Shown: in pieces, positions 21,958-33,129 of the stretch
Layout: every line of letters begins with the position of its first letter
Position numbering within the stretch: the stretch's first letter is position 1
NCBI RefSeq assembly: GCF_023898315.1
Contig: NC_064621.1
Location: 121,654,561 to 121,718,560, forward strand
DNA length: 64,000 nt
DNA from: Schistocerca nitens
Taxonomy: Eukaryota > Arthropoda > Insecta > Orthoptera > Acrididae
Direction of reading: 5' to 3'
The notes under the pieces: model-generated
The model's input: the letters and a program-made list of their open reading frames with translations, nothing else
The model's database searches: none
What the model was told of the DNA's origin: nothing
Translations under genes and position numbers: made by a program

Positions 21958-22040
21958 TGGCAGATTAAAACTGTGTGCAGGACCGAGACTTGAACTCGGG
22001 ACCTTTGCCTTTCACGGGCAAGTGCTCTACTTCAGTGTGT
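21949..22040 (-). mobile_element. tRNA-headed SINE, second partial unit in tandem
   Basis: The AACTTCCTGGCAGATTAAAA block and the tRNA-like head recur (GAGACTTGAACTCGGGACC, then TTTGCCTTTCACGGGCAAG). The unit stops inside the head at about 22033, so two units stand head-to-tail with the second cut short. Confidence 0.68.
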
Positions 22041-22144
22041 CATGCAGAATTTCATTATTCATCTGAGACACATCATCGCCAATGATGGCAGGCATATCGA
22101 ACAAGTCATAACTAAATCCAAATATCTATAATGATGTTTAAATG

Positions 22145-22970
22145 TGGAATAAAGTGTGTGCATGCCATAGTTTTTAACTAATTTACATTTTTTCCCCTTT
22201 TTTCCATTTTTTTTCCTTCGGATAGTTCATAACTGTCACCTTTTAAGTGAGCAGCCAACTGATACAATTACACCATTGTTACAAAATTTTAAAGCAATGG
22301 AGAATTAACACTGCAATTGTAAAAGCAATCAGCAACACAACAAAAAATATTATAAGAATTACAAAAACAATCGAATGATTTGTGAAAACAATCCAATGAT
22401 TTAGTGAAACTGACAGTCAAGTTTAACACTTTGTCAGTGCAGATGATGTTACACAGTTAAAGAAGGCTTATTGTGGTCTCCCGGAAACAATGCAGACTTT
22501 GTCCAATGCTGTGTTCCCAGTAGCACTGATCGGCCGATGGCCTGGTCACAGTGTGTCCGATCTCCTTTGTCAGTTTATCATGGGGTCAAGGAGGCTAGGT
22601 TCCAGGTATGAAGTAGGTTAAATTTTAACATTGAAGGGTGGGATGGATACTACAGTGCCTCTGTGCTTGGAGACGAGTGCTGCAATGCAGTGTTTGCCAT
22701 TAAAAAGATGCCAAATGCATGTAAGTGAGCTACATCTGTCTTGAAAAGAACTTTGTGAATACTGTATGCCCTGTCTCCAGTTATTGGAATTACCACATGA
22801 GTTTTATGAATATATGAGATGAAGGGGGAAAATGCCATTCCACAAAAGTTAAAAACACTTTAACTTTGTGGTATCACTTTCCTCCTCCCATCACCAATTA
22901 GTGTCATTTGAAGGTAACATGTTGTATTTGATGTTTTACATATTTATACCAGTTTCAGTAAAAAATAATA
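22145..22970. other. No feature recognised
   Basis: A/T-rich sequence with no motif or repeat end that I can name, apart from short homopolymer runs. The first hundred bases may be the tail of a LINE. Confidence 0.45.
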
Positions 22971-22976
22971 ATAATG

Positions 22977-23206
22977 GCGTGTGACGAGGGCCCCCCGTAG
23001 ACCGCTCGCCTGGTGCAAGTCTTTCGATTTGATGCCACTTCGGCGACTTGCGCGTTGATGGGGATGAAATGATGATGATTAGGACGACACAACACCGAGT
23101 CCCTGAGCGGGGAAAATCTCCGACCCAGCCGGGAATCGAACCCGGGCCCTTAGGATTGACAGTCTGTCGCGCTGACCACTCAGCTACCGGGGGCGGACAC
23201 CAGTTT
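22977..23206 (-). mobile_element. tRNA-derived SINE
   Basis: The reverse complement reads GGTAGCTGAGTGGTCAGCGC (box A) and GGGCCCGGGTTCGATTCCCG (box B), then GGCTGGGTCGGAGATTTTCC, GGGACTCGGTGTTGTGTCGT and a pyrimidine/A-rich end. The loop around CTGTCAA is Asp-like (GTC). It has the layout of common locust tRNA SINEs. No long target duplication could be confirmed. Confidence 0.82.
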
Positions 23207-23226
23207 CAGTGATACAGTATTATGAA

Positions 23227-23545
23227 ATGGATAGAATGCTATTGACCATATAGTGGAGAGGCTGAGTCACAGACAGGCACAGCAAAAAGACACGTAAGCT
23301 TTCAGCCAATAGGCCTTCTTCTGAATTAGACAACATACACACACCCACATTCACTCAAACACAACTCTCACACATATGACAACTGTCTCTGGCTGCTGAT
23401 GTGAGAGTCTGGCCTTGGCAGCCTGAGCCAGTGGTCATGTATGCGAGAGATGCGTTTGCAACTCAGTATCTCTACTATATGGTGAGTAGCAATCTATCTA
23501 TTTCATAATATTGTGACTATTCCATCCTGGATTTTCCACTGTTGA
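23227..23545. repeat. Foldback repeat built from PLE terminal sequence
   Basis: The left end (GCTATTGACCATATAGTGGAG to GCTGAGTC) is the imperfect inverse of the right end (AACTCAGTATCTCTACTATATGGTGAGTAGC). The right end continues with TTCATAATATTGTGACTATT and CCATCCTGGATTTTCCA. The same terminal wording is found at the 3' end of PLE-B (19.2 kb). Between the arms is a CA-rich core. No coding frame is present. Confidence 0.6.
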
Positions 23546-23559
23546 GTTTTGATGATACT

Positions 23560-24845
23560 CTGCATTAAGGATCTCTCTCAAACACATTATTCTGTGTATG
23601 ACTTATTATGCTACAGTGGTAGGATGTGCGACTTCCGTACATAAAGGTTTTGCTAATGAGGTATATGCTCGGATAAAAATTTGTATGTCAGTATATTCAG
23701 ATAACCAGATTCTAGTACTGGAAAGTTCAATGTCCTTTAAACACTTGTCCAGCAGATTTGAGAAAGAAAGTAACACAGTTTCTGGTGGCAGTATTATTTC
23801 AGACTGAGTGTAACTGTTAGAAAAGGAAATCAACTATATTACAGCATCTCTTGGTGCACTTGCATGAAGCATAGCTCCAAAATTTGGGACAGAAAAAGTT
23901 TAATATTTTGCAGTGTTTGGGGTGCAAGAGTGAAAGCATTAGCTTTTAAATTAGCATTTAAGGCATCACAAATAGCATCCGACATATCACACAAAAACTT
24001 TGAAATTGTATACTTTTCAGAACGTGGTATAGGCCTAAATATTAGAGAGATATAATCGCCAGTTATAGTTTTACTTGACCCACAACGCATCTTTAATGTG
24101 AGTGTCAGATATTTTTTAAAAGAGCTCAAATGACACCTCCAGAAGTAGTCAAAATTAGCTCTCATTATTCAAAAGTGTTTCACAGCTGTGTCTTTGGCTT
24201 TACGTACTCAAGAAACTATGCGTACATCAGTTTACGTTCAATGATTGTCATTCACCATGTGTGCGAAGGACAGGCATAAAATTTAGAATAAGATACTCTG
24301 AACACCTAAAGTGCTGAAAGTGTAAACTCATACACCACATTTGCAAACCACTTCATGTAACAAAATTTGCACCCTACTGACATAAAAGTCAGCAAGCAAT
24401 AATACTGATGTCCACCCACCACAATCCAAAAAAGATCCACTACAACAACTTTCAGCATGAGATTTGCCATCCATCCCACTGGCACAAATTATTTTTTTAG
24501 GTTATAATTCACCAAAACACGTAAAACTTCCAATAAAGATTCTGTCTACTTATGGTTTCCAATCAATCTGGGATTTCAGCCAGCCCATAGTTTCCGAACT
24601 ATATCTCGAGTATGATATGTTTCATCCTGAGAATGCCACAAACTCCTTCTTTGTCTAAATTTATCAGTTTCTCACAGTCCACCAAAGAAAACACACTCAT
24701 TTGAATTTCACCGATTGTTGTCCAAAATCTGTCCATACAAATGAGGAGATCGGCTATATCATAACCGTGCATATAATGCCGTACTGATTTGAAAAGATTA
24801 CCGTACCTGTGTCTCTGTGGCCTGAGGAACAAAAACAGTTAAAAG
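23560..24845. other. Unassigned sequence with antisense open frames
   Basis: The minus strand has frames of 75-108 codons at 23606-23833, 23839-24165 and 24599-24832. They have a plausible amino-acid make-up but no domain I recognise, no clear splice sites and no repeat ends. They may be a decayed element or exons of an unknown gene. I do not assign a function. Confidence 0.3.
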
Positions 24846-24849
24846 CAAC

Positions 24850-25732
24850 TATACTAAAGTTAGAAAGCTGGTACTTTTGTAGAAGGGCAGGGTGCTAAGG
24901 AACAAAAGCAATTTAATGATCAGTACAAGCACACTGTTGAAGATTTTTCAGAATGGTTTTTGGGCAAAGATGTAGAAAATAATAATAGACTGAATTCACA
25001 ATTAGAACTACTTGTAGGTGAGAGACAATTCTCATGAATCAGTAATTTCTTAATTGGCAAAAGTAATAGTCACTTTGCTGGAATGGCATGACAAAGTGTC
25101 TTCACTTTATGACAGTGCAACAGGAAATCTCTACAATTAGGGTCATAGTTAAGGGCACCCCGTCATCTGCTGATAAAGTGTGTGATAGTCACAGCAGTCT
25201 TGCTACATGTCACGTGAGGTACGGTAATGGAATGAATTCCGGTGATTTATCCCCGAGCCGTGAAGTCACAGCAATGACTAGACTGTCTTCTGTACCGGTA
25301 GAAGAAGGCTTAATTAAACACGGACAGTTCCAGGTCTTTATGCCAGACTGGCGTAATCAAGTCACAGAGCAGGATCCCAGTCCAGACCAGTTGGATGGCT
25401 ATCACATAGCACATGTGACATCATCTCCAATATCACCCAGGTGTGACACAAGATGTGCTGACAAGCATCCACCGAACTAGAATAATAAGAACAGAAGGAG
25501 GTACAGGAATCAACATCATGCCGGTTATCAACACAATGGTTGTGAACGCTTCCATAAAAATAACAATAGCAGTTCCTGGAATTCGTGTAACTAAGTTCTT
25601 AAGGTATAATGAAGGAATTGAATTAACTAGAGATTTTTCTGGGAAAAAGCATGTAAATTAGACTTTTCTTCGGTTAACTATTATTTGCGCACTGAAGGTA
25701 AAGAGATCGTAGTTGACTTAATGCAAAACCGA
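24850..25732 (+). mobile_element. Outer gypsy-like LTR element, gag-like 5' part (fossil)
   Basis: Plus-strand frames contain an acidic/Asn-rich gag-like tail (NKNRRRYRNQHH type, Asn/His/Arg-rich) followed by DFSSVNYYLRTEGKEIVVDL-like wording that suits the gag-to-protease region. It is broken off at 25733 by the inner LTR element. The matching pol continues on the same strand at 42.2 kb and 54.3 kb. The 5' limit and 5' LTR were not found. The link to those pol pieces rests on strand, order and the two insertions between them. The element is old and broken many times. Confidence 0.45.
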
Positions 25733-26099
25733 TGTGGCGTGCAGTTAGGATTGCGGTATTTTACAAATCGTGGGCAGGACTACAACAAAACAAATTACTT
25801 ATTATTAGCGTAACATGAGGTTTCATTTGATCGCTGCCTGTCCCGGCTAAGGATAGTCAATATGTTAAAGAAATCTCCACCTGGGAACATGTACCAATGT
25901 TGTCTGTCAAGCAGTGTAAATGGCACTAAGTTCCTGCACAAGAGTGATCCCATATAATTTACCGAACTGTTATTCAAGGGGCAACATTTTTCCTTAAACA
26001 AAATGAACTGTTTTTACACACAATACCACATGCGCACAACACTAATGTATTCTTTCTTGGCAAAACAATTTCGTAAAAGTTCTTACGAAATAATCAGGG

Positions 26100-26297
26100 G
26101 TTGGGTTGTTTGGAGGAAGACATCAAACTGCGAGCTCATCAGATTAGGGAAGGAAGTCGGCCGTGCCCTTTCAAAGGAACCATCCCGGTATTTGCCTGGA
26201 GCGATTTAGGGAAATCAGAATGGCCGGACACCGGAATTGAACCGTCGTCCTCCCGAATGCGAATGTAGTGTGCCAACCACTGCGCCACCTGCTAGAT
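26100..26297 (-). mobile_element. tRNA-derived SINE inside the 3' LTR
   Basis: The reverse complement has GGTGGCGCAGTGGTTGGCAC (box A) and GGACGACGGTTCAATTCCGG (box B), then CCGGGATGGTTCCTTTGAAA, GGGCACGGCCGACTTCC and CCAAACAACCCAACC. A 13-bp duplication GAAATAATCAGGG flanks it (26087-26099 and 26298-26310). The other LTR has that site once, at about 41138-41150, and no SINE. Confidence 0.9.
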
Positions 26298-26727
26298 GAA
26301 ATAATCAGGGTTCATACATTAGCAGAGAACAATTTTATCACGTAAAATGCTGTTTGCAGTATATTTAAAGACTATTCACAATCTAAGTCGAATTTATTAT
26401 TTACAAGTGTGTTCTGGGCCACCAATACACAATTATTATCGTATAAACTGATAATCAAGATTCATGTTTGCTTGGTAGTTTGATTTAAAACTGCCGCTGC
26501 AATATTTTACTACGATGGCGGCTAACACAAGACAATCACTTATCCAGTCTGGTTCGGGCATTGTTTCACGATCAACAAATAATATATATTAAATCTTTTC
26601 TGTACCTTAACTATATGCATTAACATTTAAAAGTATTTCTAACTGTTAATCACTTATTATTCAGCATTCACCAATAATCCACGCTAACGGCTGCGCTCCA
26701 TTGTAGCTGATCAGTAAACTTAACATA

Positions 26728-28055
26728 TACGAGGGTTGCCCAGTAAATAATGCCCCATATTTTTTTTCTCCAGAAGTATTTATTCCACAACAATCAAATT
26801 TACATATGTGAAAGACTGATGTTTTGTCTACTTGCTTTATTTTTCCACATAATCTCCTTCAAGTTCGACGGCCTTTTTCCAGCGAGACACAAGAGCGTGT
26901 ATTCCCTGCAGGTAAAAATCTTTACTCTGCCTACGGAGCCAGGTTGTCACTTCGTGAATCACTTCTTCGTCATCAGCAAAACGTCTTCCACGAATGAAAT
27001 TCTTCATTGGCCCAAACAAGTCAAAGTCTGAAGGAGCCAAATCGGGGCTGTAGGGTGGATGGGGTAACACTATCCAACCCAGTTTCGCGATGTGTTCACA
27101 AGTCCTCAAACTTGTGTGAGGACGAGCGTTATCATGCTGAATCAAAACATCCTGTGGGTTAACATGACGCCCAAGGCGCCGGAAGCGCTGCTTAAGTTTG
27201 TCTAATGTTTTGACATAAGCCTCTGAATTAATGGTACTGCCTTTTGGCATCACATCAATGAGAATTACGCCCTCGCAATCCCAAAACACAGTCATCATGA
27301 CTTTTCCGGCTGAAGGACCTGTTTTGAATTTTTTCTTCTGTGGAGAATAAGCATGACGCCATTCCATCGATTGTCTTTTTGTTTCGGGCTCAAAATGATG
27401 CACCCAAGTTTCATCACCTGTCACAATCCGTGACAAAAAGGCCTCCCCGTCAACGTGAAAGCGTCGCAACAAATCGAAAGAAATGTCTTTTCTTTGGGAT
27501 TTGTGATCGACAGTAAGACACCGAGGAACCCATCTTGCACACACTTTTGAGTATCCAAGCTGATTGATAATCACATCCACACTTCCTTTGCTTACTGACA
27601 ACTCCAGTGCCAATTGTCGAGTCGTAATGCGTCGATCCCGTCGAATGAGCAGCCCGCTGCAACATGTCAGGCGTGGGAGGCCTTCCCGACCGCGGCAAAT
27701 CTCGGAGCTCCGCAGCACCGCCCTCTGATGCTTTCACCCTCTGTGCCCAGCGACCAACAGTACTCCTATCGACTGCAGATGTTCCGTAGACGTTGCACAA
27801 GCGTTTATGGATATTGCCCACGGTTTCTTCCTCTGCTACGAGAAATTCAATCACTGCACGTTGTTTCTGACGGATGTCACTTGCAGACGCCATTTTAGAA
27901 CATTCCTACACCACCGCTCTCTGTCGGAGGAAATTGAAACTTTGCGTACACACGCGGGAAACTTCAAATAACTCGCACCTAAAGTTTCACATTTCTAATA
28001 TTTTTTATTTCGGAGAAAAAAAATATGGGGCATTATTTACTGGGCAACCCTCGTA
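26728..28055 (-). mobile_element. Nearly whole mariner transposon
   Basis: The ends are 44-bp inverted repeats that match without a mismatch (starting TACGAGGGTTGCCCAGTAAA), flanked by TA-rich target sequence. The transposase starts at MASASDIRQKQRAVIEFLVA (27893) with two helix-turn-helix units (VGNIHKRLCNVYG and DRSTVGRWAQRV). It continues in another frame from about 27.65 kb: RRDRRITTRQLALELSVSKG, ARWVPRCLT, TGDETWVHHFEPE, IQHDNARPHTS, HPPYSPDLAPSDFDLFGPM. The catalytic acids are spaced as D34D between the second and third Asp. A single frameshift near 27650 seems to be the main lesion, so this is one of the youngest insertions here. Confidence 0.92.
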
Positions 28056-28815
28056 TATATGATGAAAATCACAATTAAATAAAACTCCAACAAGAAGATT
28101 GATTTTAGTGACAGATAAACTCTGTTTTTCAATATTAAATTGGCACAAAATACAGTTTTTCACCGACCTCAGTGTGACAAGACATCAATGATGTCCGATC
28201 ATTACAACAGTTCGAACAAGGAGGAGGACTGAAGAAGGATTTTTCTAGAAGAATCATGGATAACAAAAGATGGAGATTTCCATTATCTTTTTCCATGAGT
28301 ATTGTCTGAGATATAATTTTTTTACAGAAAATTAAATTATGTCACTTACAATAATTATTTATTATTTTAGTATCGTTGAAGTCCATTTTTATTAATTGCA
28401 TGAGAATGTTCACCCACATTCCACACACAACGCTGTCGCGAATATCGCCCCTTGGGCTAAGAAAAAAAGCTAGTTCATGTATTGTATTCTTCAGACCATC
28501 ATATGCACGTTGCTTATTGTTCACTTTCACTTGATTAACACATTGTTATCATCATGCAAATGTTCGTTGACGAGATTGTGTAATTGGCTCAACTCTTTGA
28601 AGGGCAGCAAAACTGTAACTAACCACATACGTAGACGGTTTCAATGGGCGGTGGTCACTGTGGCCTTAGGCCGGTATTACACTATCAAATTTCTTTGTCA
28701 AAGATTTGATCAATATTCCGTCCAATATATTTGACAAAGATCTTTGACGTAGCGCTACAAGGGGTATTACACTGTCATCAAATTGTTCGTCAAAGTTCAA
28801 GATGGCTGACAACAA

Positions 28816-29345
28816 CATTTTGGGGTAAATCTTCAAGTCAAACAAAAGTTTTCAAGGTCCAAAAGCGCGTTATACGTATTATTTGTGGAGTAAATTCACG
28901 GACCTCCTGCAGAAACCTCTTCAAAGAACTGGGTGTACTAACTACTGCCTCTCAGTATTTTTACTTCTTAATAAAATTTGTCGTAAATAATATATCTCTT
29001 TTTCCAACAAACAACTCAGTTCATACATACAATACCAGGAACAAAAAAGATCTGCACAAGGACTTAAAAGCACGTACTTTAGTTCAAAAAGGGGTCCACT
29101 ACTCAGGAACACTCATCTTCAATAATTTGCCAGGAAACATAAAAAATTTAGTTAGAAATAAAGATCAGTTTATCAGTTTAAAAGGAGCCTGAAAGACTTA
29201 CTACTGGCCAACTCCTTCTACTCCATTGGCGAAATTTTTAATAGAAACAAATGATGTATTGTATTTATTCATACTATTAGTATTTTTATTTCAGCTTAAA
29301 AAAATCGACATGTTCCACATCCACGAGGATCTCCTCAGCAGGAAC
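28816..29345 (+). mobile_element. LINE 3' fragment inside the Harbinger
   Basis: This is the C-terminal end of a non-LTR protein: KVFKVQKRVIRIICGVNSRT, SCRNLFKELGVLTTASQYFY, SVHTYNTRNKKDLH, VQKGVHYSGTLIFNNLPGNI. It is followed by a 3' end with CATGTTCCACATC, which resembles the end of the LINE at 59.2 kb. The copy is 5' truncated and was inserted soon after the Harbinger ATG region (ATGGCTGACAAC). Confidence 0.72.
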
Positions 29346-29609
29346 GAAAAACTAATGTAATCTGGGTGAAGCCGTGGGTTTTACGACGACACGATAAAAG
29401 CATTCAACAAAACTTGTTACGTGAGCTTACAGTGGAAGACGTCCAGTCGTACATCAATTACTTAAGAATGGATGAGCATACATTTCTGTATATGCTCAAT
29501 GAAGTGTATCCTCATATCACAAAGCACAATTTTCACTTAAGAACTGCTACATCTTCAGAAGACAGGATCACTATAACACTCCGATTCCTTGCTACAGGAG
29601 AGGGTTATG

Positions 29610-29624
29610 TTAGGTTAGGTTAGG
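29610..29624 (+). repeat. (TTAGG)3 telomere-type repeat
   Basis: Three perfect units of the insect telomere repeat stand exactly where the HARBI1-like frame leaves its family's sequence and the antisense MADF frame begins. They therefore mark the internal deletion joint. Confidence 0.8.
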
Positions 29625-30039
29625 TCTCCAATCTTCTTAATCTATTTTTGTATTCAGGGTGCCTCACGTTGTAAAGCGCCTCATCAGCTTCAGACATCTC
29701 TATTAATTCTGTAGTTGTCGGCACACACCAATTGTATTTACCGGCAATGGTTATAAAAACACTACAGACGACAGAACGCTGCAGCGATGCTAGCGCTCCG
29801 CGTGGTAACATATCGCATTGCAGTGAACAGAAGACAAGCGATTTCTTTGATCAAATATACGGCCTCGGCCTAGATTTGATCAAATATTGGACGACATTTG
29901 TCAAAGATCCCTATTACACTATCAAATATCTTTGACAAAGATATTGGACAAAGAAATTTGATAGTGTAATACCGGCCTAACCACATAATATTTTCTCCCT
30001 TTACCGCTCAGGGGCCAGTAGTCTCTCTGCCAATGACCT

Positions 30040-31255
30040 AATTGTTGCCTAAAATGCCACTAGATGGCAGTGCAGTCTTCTACGCGTTTTTTTGCCGCTT
30101 ATTCAGAACAATAGTTAATACTTCTTCATTGTTAGCACTGTTATTGGAAGCGGAGCGCAGTATTCTCTGTAGCTCTTATTTATACGACTATTTTTGCGAA
30201 GTTATTGCTTATATTTATGTGTTGAACACGTATCAGTCTATGTGTAATGTAACTTTAAATTTAAATAGAATTTTCCATGTTTTACATACAAATTTCGGTG
30301 TGCTTAGTGCTGCTAACCACCGCCCTTCTGCTCCACCCAGTATATTTTCTTCGTCTCCATCCAATATGTCTAGCCGAAAAGGAATAACTGAGGACGAATG
30401 TTACCGAATTTTATTTGAAGAAGTATCTTATAGTGACAGCAGTGTTGACAGTGATGGCAGTGATGGAAATGACCCCACATTCACGACAAGCTGTTTAAGT
30501 TCTAGTCTTGTGTGCATTCGTGTGGTTCTAAATTTAACCAGTGGTCTTCATGGAAAGCATCATATTATTTTCATGGCCAATTATTTTACATCATACGATC
30601 TGTTCAAGGACCTAAAATCCAATTGTGGAACAATAAATCCCAGAAGGAAAATCATACCAAAACTCAAGGAGGAAATGGAACTGGAAAGAGGGGAATTCGA
30701 TTACAAAATAAGCCATGATGGCATAGTAATCTACTGTACAGATGTAAAGATAACAGGGCAGTCAACTTGATTTCAACATGTAATTCACCATCAGATGTGT
30801 CCACAGTAACTCGAAAAATGAAAGATGGAACAATAACCAATATCACTCGTCCAATTGCATAGAAAGACTACAATTCCAGTATGAACCATGTGGATAATTT
30901 TGATCGACTAAAGTCAAGACTATGCTATTGACAGAAAAAGCAAGAAATGGTGGATGAGATTGTTTCTTCACTTTTTAGACTGCAGTGTGACAAACGCGTT
31001 CATTATGCACAAAGAAATCGAAATGGAGCAGTTCTCCAATAAAGACTTCCATCGAGAGGTGTACAAAATCTTGTTGGCTCCAAAAATAGTTTCAGTGGCA
31101 GCTAATTTTGCTTCTGTATCCCAAAGTAGCACAGCAACCCAAATCAAATCACACAAACCATACGTAGACAAAACAACAGCCAATTCACTCATCATCTAGA
31201 AGATGCGCAGAAGACTTCCCGGATTAACTTATCCCCCCCGCCCATCTGGATTCAC
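30040..31255 (+). pseudogene. piggyBac-like transposase, internally deleted
   Basis: The N-terminal part (MSSRKGITEDECYRILFEEV and an acid Ser/Asp run, 30.37-30.48 kb) is that of piggyBac transposases. After a loss of the middle third, the C-terminal catalytic part resumes near 30.55 kb: HHIIFMANYFTSYDLFKDLK, CGTINPRRK, ERGEFDYKISHDG. A different frame then gives TCNSPSDVSTVTRKM, DNFDRLKS, KSKKWWMRLFFHFLDCSVTN. The Asp of the NYFTS strand region (normally DNYFTS) is lost. No TTAA-flanked ends were found, and the Cys-rich C-terminus is missing here. Confidence 0.75.
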
Positions 31256-31264
31256 TGGATTCGG

Positions 31265-31755
31265 AAAACCGTGAACAAAACCGTCCAAGGGGCTTCAAGA
31301 AAATACAGTTACCTGCTCTTATTTGTCAGGCTTGACATGAACATAATAGATAACATTTTGAACACGCGAATTTATATTTCTGTTTAGTAGCATCAGAGGT
31401 CAAGAGAGTCTTTCACGGAAGTTTACCATGAAATTTAAAAGTTCGTGTAGCCCAAATAACAAATTTCATATAACGATTCCCCGATGACGTTGCGTAGCCA
31501 CCTCCGCGTCGAGCCGCTAGATAGCAGGCAGGTAGAGACCGCTCTGCTGGAATGCTCCCCATCGTGTGGATGAATCGTCAGCCACACTCTGGTCTGGATC
31601 TGTTGCTGTCTGGAAGTATTACTGCACCAGGTCCTGCTTTTCTCTTTCCACGTCCCTCTCGTACAAGATGGGTACATAAAATGTCGAAACAGAGTATCAG
31701 TAACAAGATAATTATTATATTTATCCTGTGGAAGAAGTATTAGTTTCAAATTCAC
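31265..31755. other. Inner LTR element interior or unknown repeat
   Basis: No coding domain or repeat end is recognised between the piggyBac relic and the following SINE. Confidence 0.4.
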
Positions 31756-31756
31756 A

Positions 31757-31950
31757 ACTGGCCGCTGTGGCCGAGCGGTTCTAGGCGCTTCAGTCCAGAA
31801 CCGCGCAGCTGCTACGGTCGCAGGTTCGAATCCTGCCTCGGACATGGATGTGTGTGATGTCCTTAGGTTATTTAGGTTTCAGTAGTTCTAAGTCTATGGG
31901 ACAGATGATCTCTGATGTTAAGTCCCATAGTGCTTAGAGCCATTTTTTCT
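31757..31950 (+). mobile_element. tRNA-Leu-like SINE
   Basis: Head GGCCGCTGTGGCCGAGCGGT (box A) and GGTCGCAGGTTCGAATCCTG (box B), with the long variable arm of a class II tRNA. The body follows with GATGTCCTTAGGTTATTTAG, then AGTTCTAAG, and the tail TTAAGTCCCATAGTGCTTAG. The body and tail are shared with the SINE at 41184-41400, whose head is different. Confidence 0.9.
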
Positions 31951-31959
31951 AATTCACTG

Positions 31960-33120
31960 TCATTCACACCGATTCATACGGTTTATTTTTGGACGATGCC
32001 CTGCATCTTGACACTGTTTATTTGAATGTAGTGATTCATTGTCAACTTTTAATTAACTATGCACATGTAAGACACTGCACAATTTTTCATTCTGGAGTCC
32101 ATCGTGTGCTTTGTTTACCTCTTGCAGTAAGCAAACATTTCCGCGAGGTGCTGCGTAGCCAGTGTTGCATTATATTGTTGCCGCGCGACTGGCTGTACAG
32201 TCTGTTTCATGACATTTGGCACGCGAAGATGACTCTCGTAAAACCTTTATTTGAGGTCTACCGTTTTACGTCGATTTTAATATTATCAACAGTTTTTCAA
32301 CTTCCATGTCGTTACTACCAACATTAACACTCTATGAGCGTTCATATGTTGTATAATCACTATTCATCAATTTTTTTAAGAAAAAAAAGGAAATAAAACA
32401 CAGTTTTTCACGCGTTCACTAGACTTTTATAGTTCTTGTGAGACATGCTTCACTGGCCTGATTGCTGCTAGGGTTTCATTAAACACACAACAGACAATCT
32501 TCTATGCAAATGGCTCTTTTACAAAATAATGAATTTTTTGTTCATGTGCACATTTTAATAACATGATAACAAAGATCATATACTGTTAAAAAAATGAGAC
32601 AAAATGACTGCTACAATCTTCTACATTGTTCTGACCATAGGATCATAATTGAACTGTGTAGATACCAGTACATTTCCAAATTTGATGAGACATATTTTAT
32701 TTCTGTTCATTTATACTCATTCAGTCATATTTTTGTTAGGATTATTACCAGATTATGGGACAAGTGCCCATGTTCGTATCACCTAACAAGAGAAAAGCTC
32801 ATAAGAGCAAACGGCAAATATAACTGCTTAAGGAAAAACGTACCCAAAACGGTACACAACAGGAAAACGTTCCATGAATAGTGAATGCGGATACAGACAG
32901 ACACACAACACACACACAATTAACAGTCATTTTGTGTGTGCGTTTACGAAGGTGAGGTTCATAGAAACATTCATGACTCATTTACCCTCGTACATGAATA
33001 AACACAGTATGTATGTATATAATTATATTGAGAATTTCTACAACAAACATGGAAAACATAAAAAATTTATGTTTACGGAGATAGGACTGACAGTAACTTG
33101 TATCGAGTAAATGACCTTTT
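31960..33120. other. Inner LTR element, region after pol
   Basis: No envelope-like or other long frame is seen on the element's strand (-). The part next to pol (from about 33.13 kb) recurs on the + strand at 61.2-61.64 kb, so it is part of the LTR family. Confidence 0.5.
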
Positions 33121-33129
33121 CAGAATTAT

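Larger units (their letters stand above)
25733..28450 (-). repeat. Inner LTR element, 3' LTR (with two later insertions)
   Basis: The stretch starting TGTGGCGTGCAGTTAGGATT corresponds along its length to 40783-42180. About 1.2 kb of it is true LTR. The rest is a SINE (26100-26297) and a mariner (26728-28055), both absent from the other LTR. By eye the two LTRs differ at roughly one base in ten, so the element is old. The inner end near 28.45 kb is not exactly placed. Confidence 0.75.
28669..29977 (+). mobile_element. PIF/Harbinger element, internally deleted
   Basis: The terminal inverted repeats begin GGCCGGTATTACACTATCAA and match for 31 bp (34 with the adjoining TTA/TAA). The plus strand from about 29.36 kb holds the N-terminal part of a HARBI1-like transposase (VKPWVLRRHDKS, DVQSYINYLRMDEHTF, EDRITITLRFLATGEG) up to the last helix before the catalytic core. 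The minus strand from 29811 holds the start of the second Harbinger protein, a MADF/Myb-like DNA-binding domain (EADEALYNVRHPEYKNRLRR). Everything between is missing. The element needs help in trans. It carries a LINE scrap (28.82-29.34 kb) and a TTAGG run at the deletion joint. Confidence 0.8.

Noticed and set aside
29610-29624. A telomere or subtelomere
   Set aside because: There are only three units, and they sit inside a transposon far from any chromosome end.
28666-29980. A confirmed 3-bp Harbinger target duplication
   Set aside because: The bases outside the ends are TTA on the left and TAA on the right. They are inverted, not direct, repeats, so they may belong to the ends.
31757-31850. 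A tRNA-Leu gene
   Set aside because: The tRNA-like part has no terminator after it and runs straight into the shared SINE body and tail.
31960-33120. An envelope gene of the inner LTR element
   Set aside because: No long frame, signal peptide or membrane segment is visible on the element's strand after pol.
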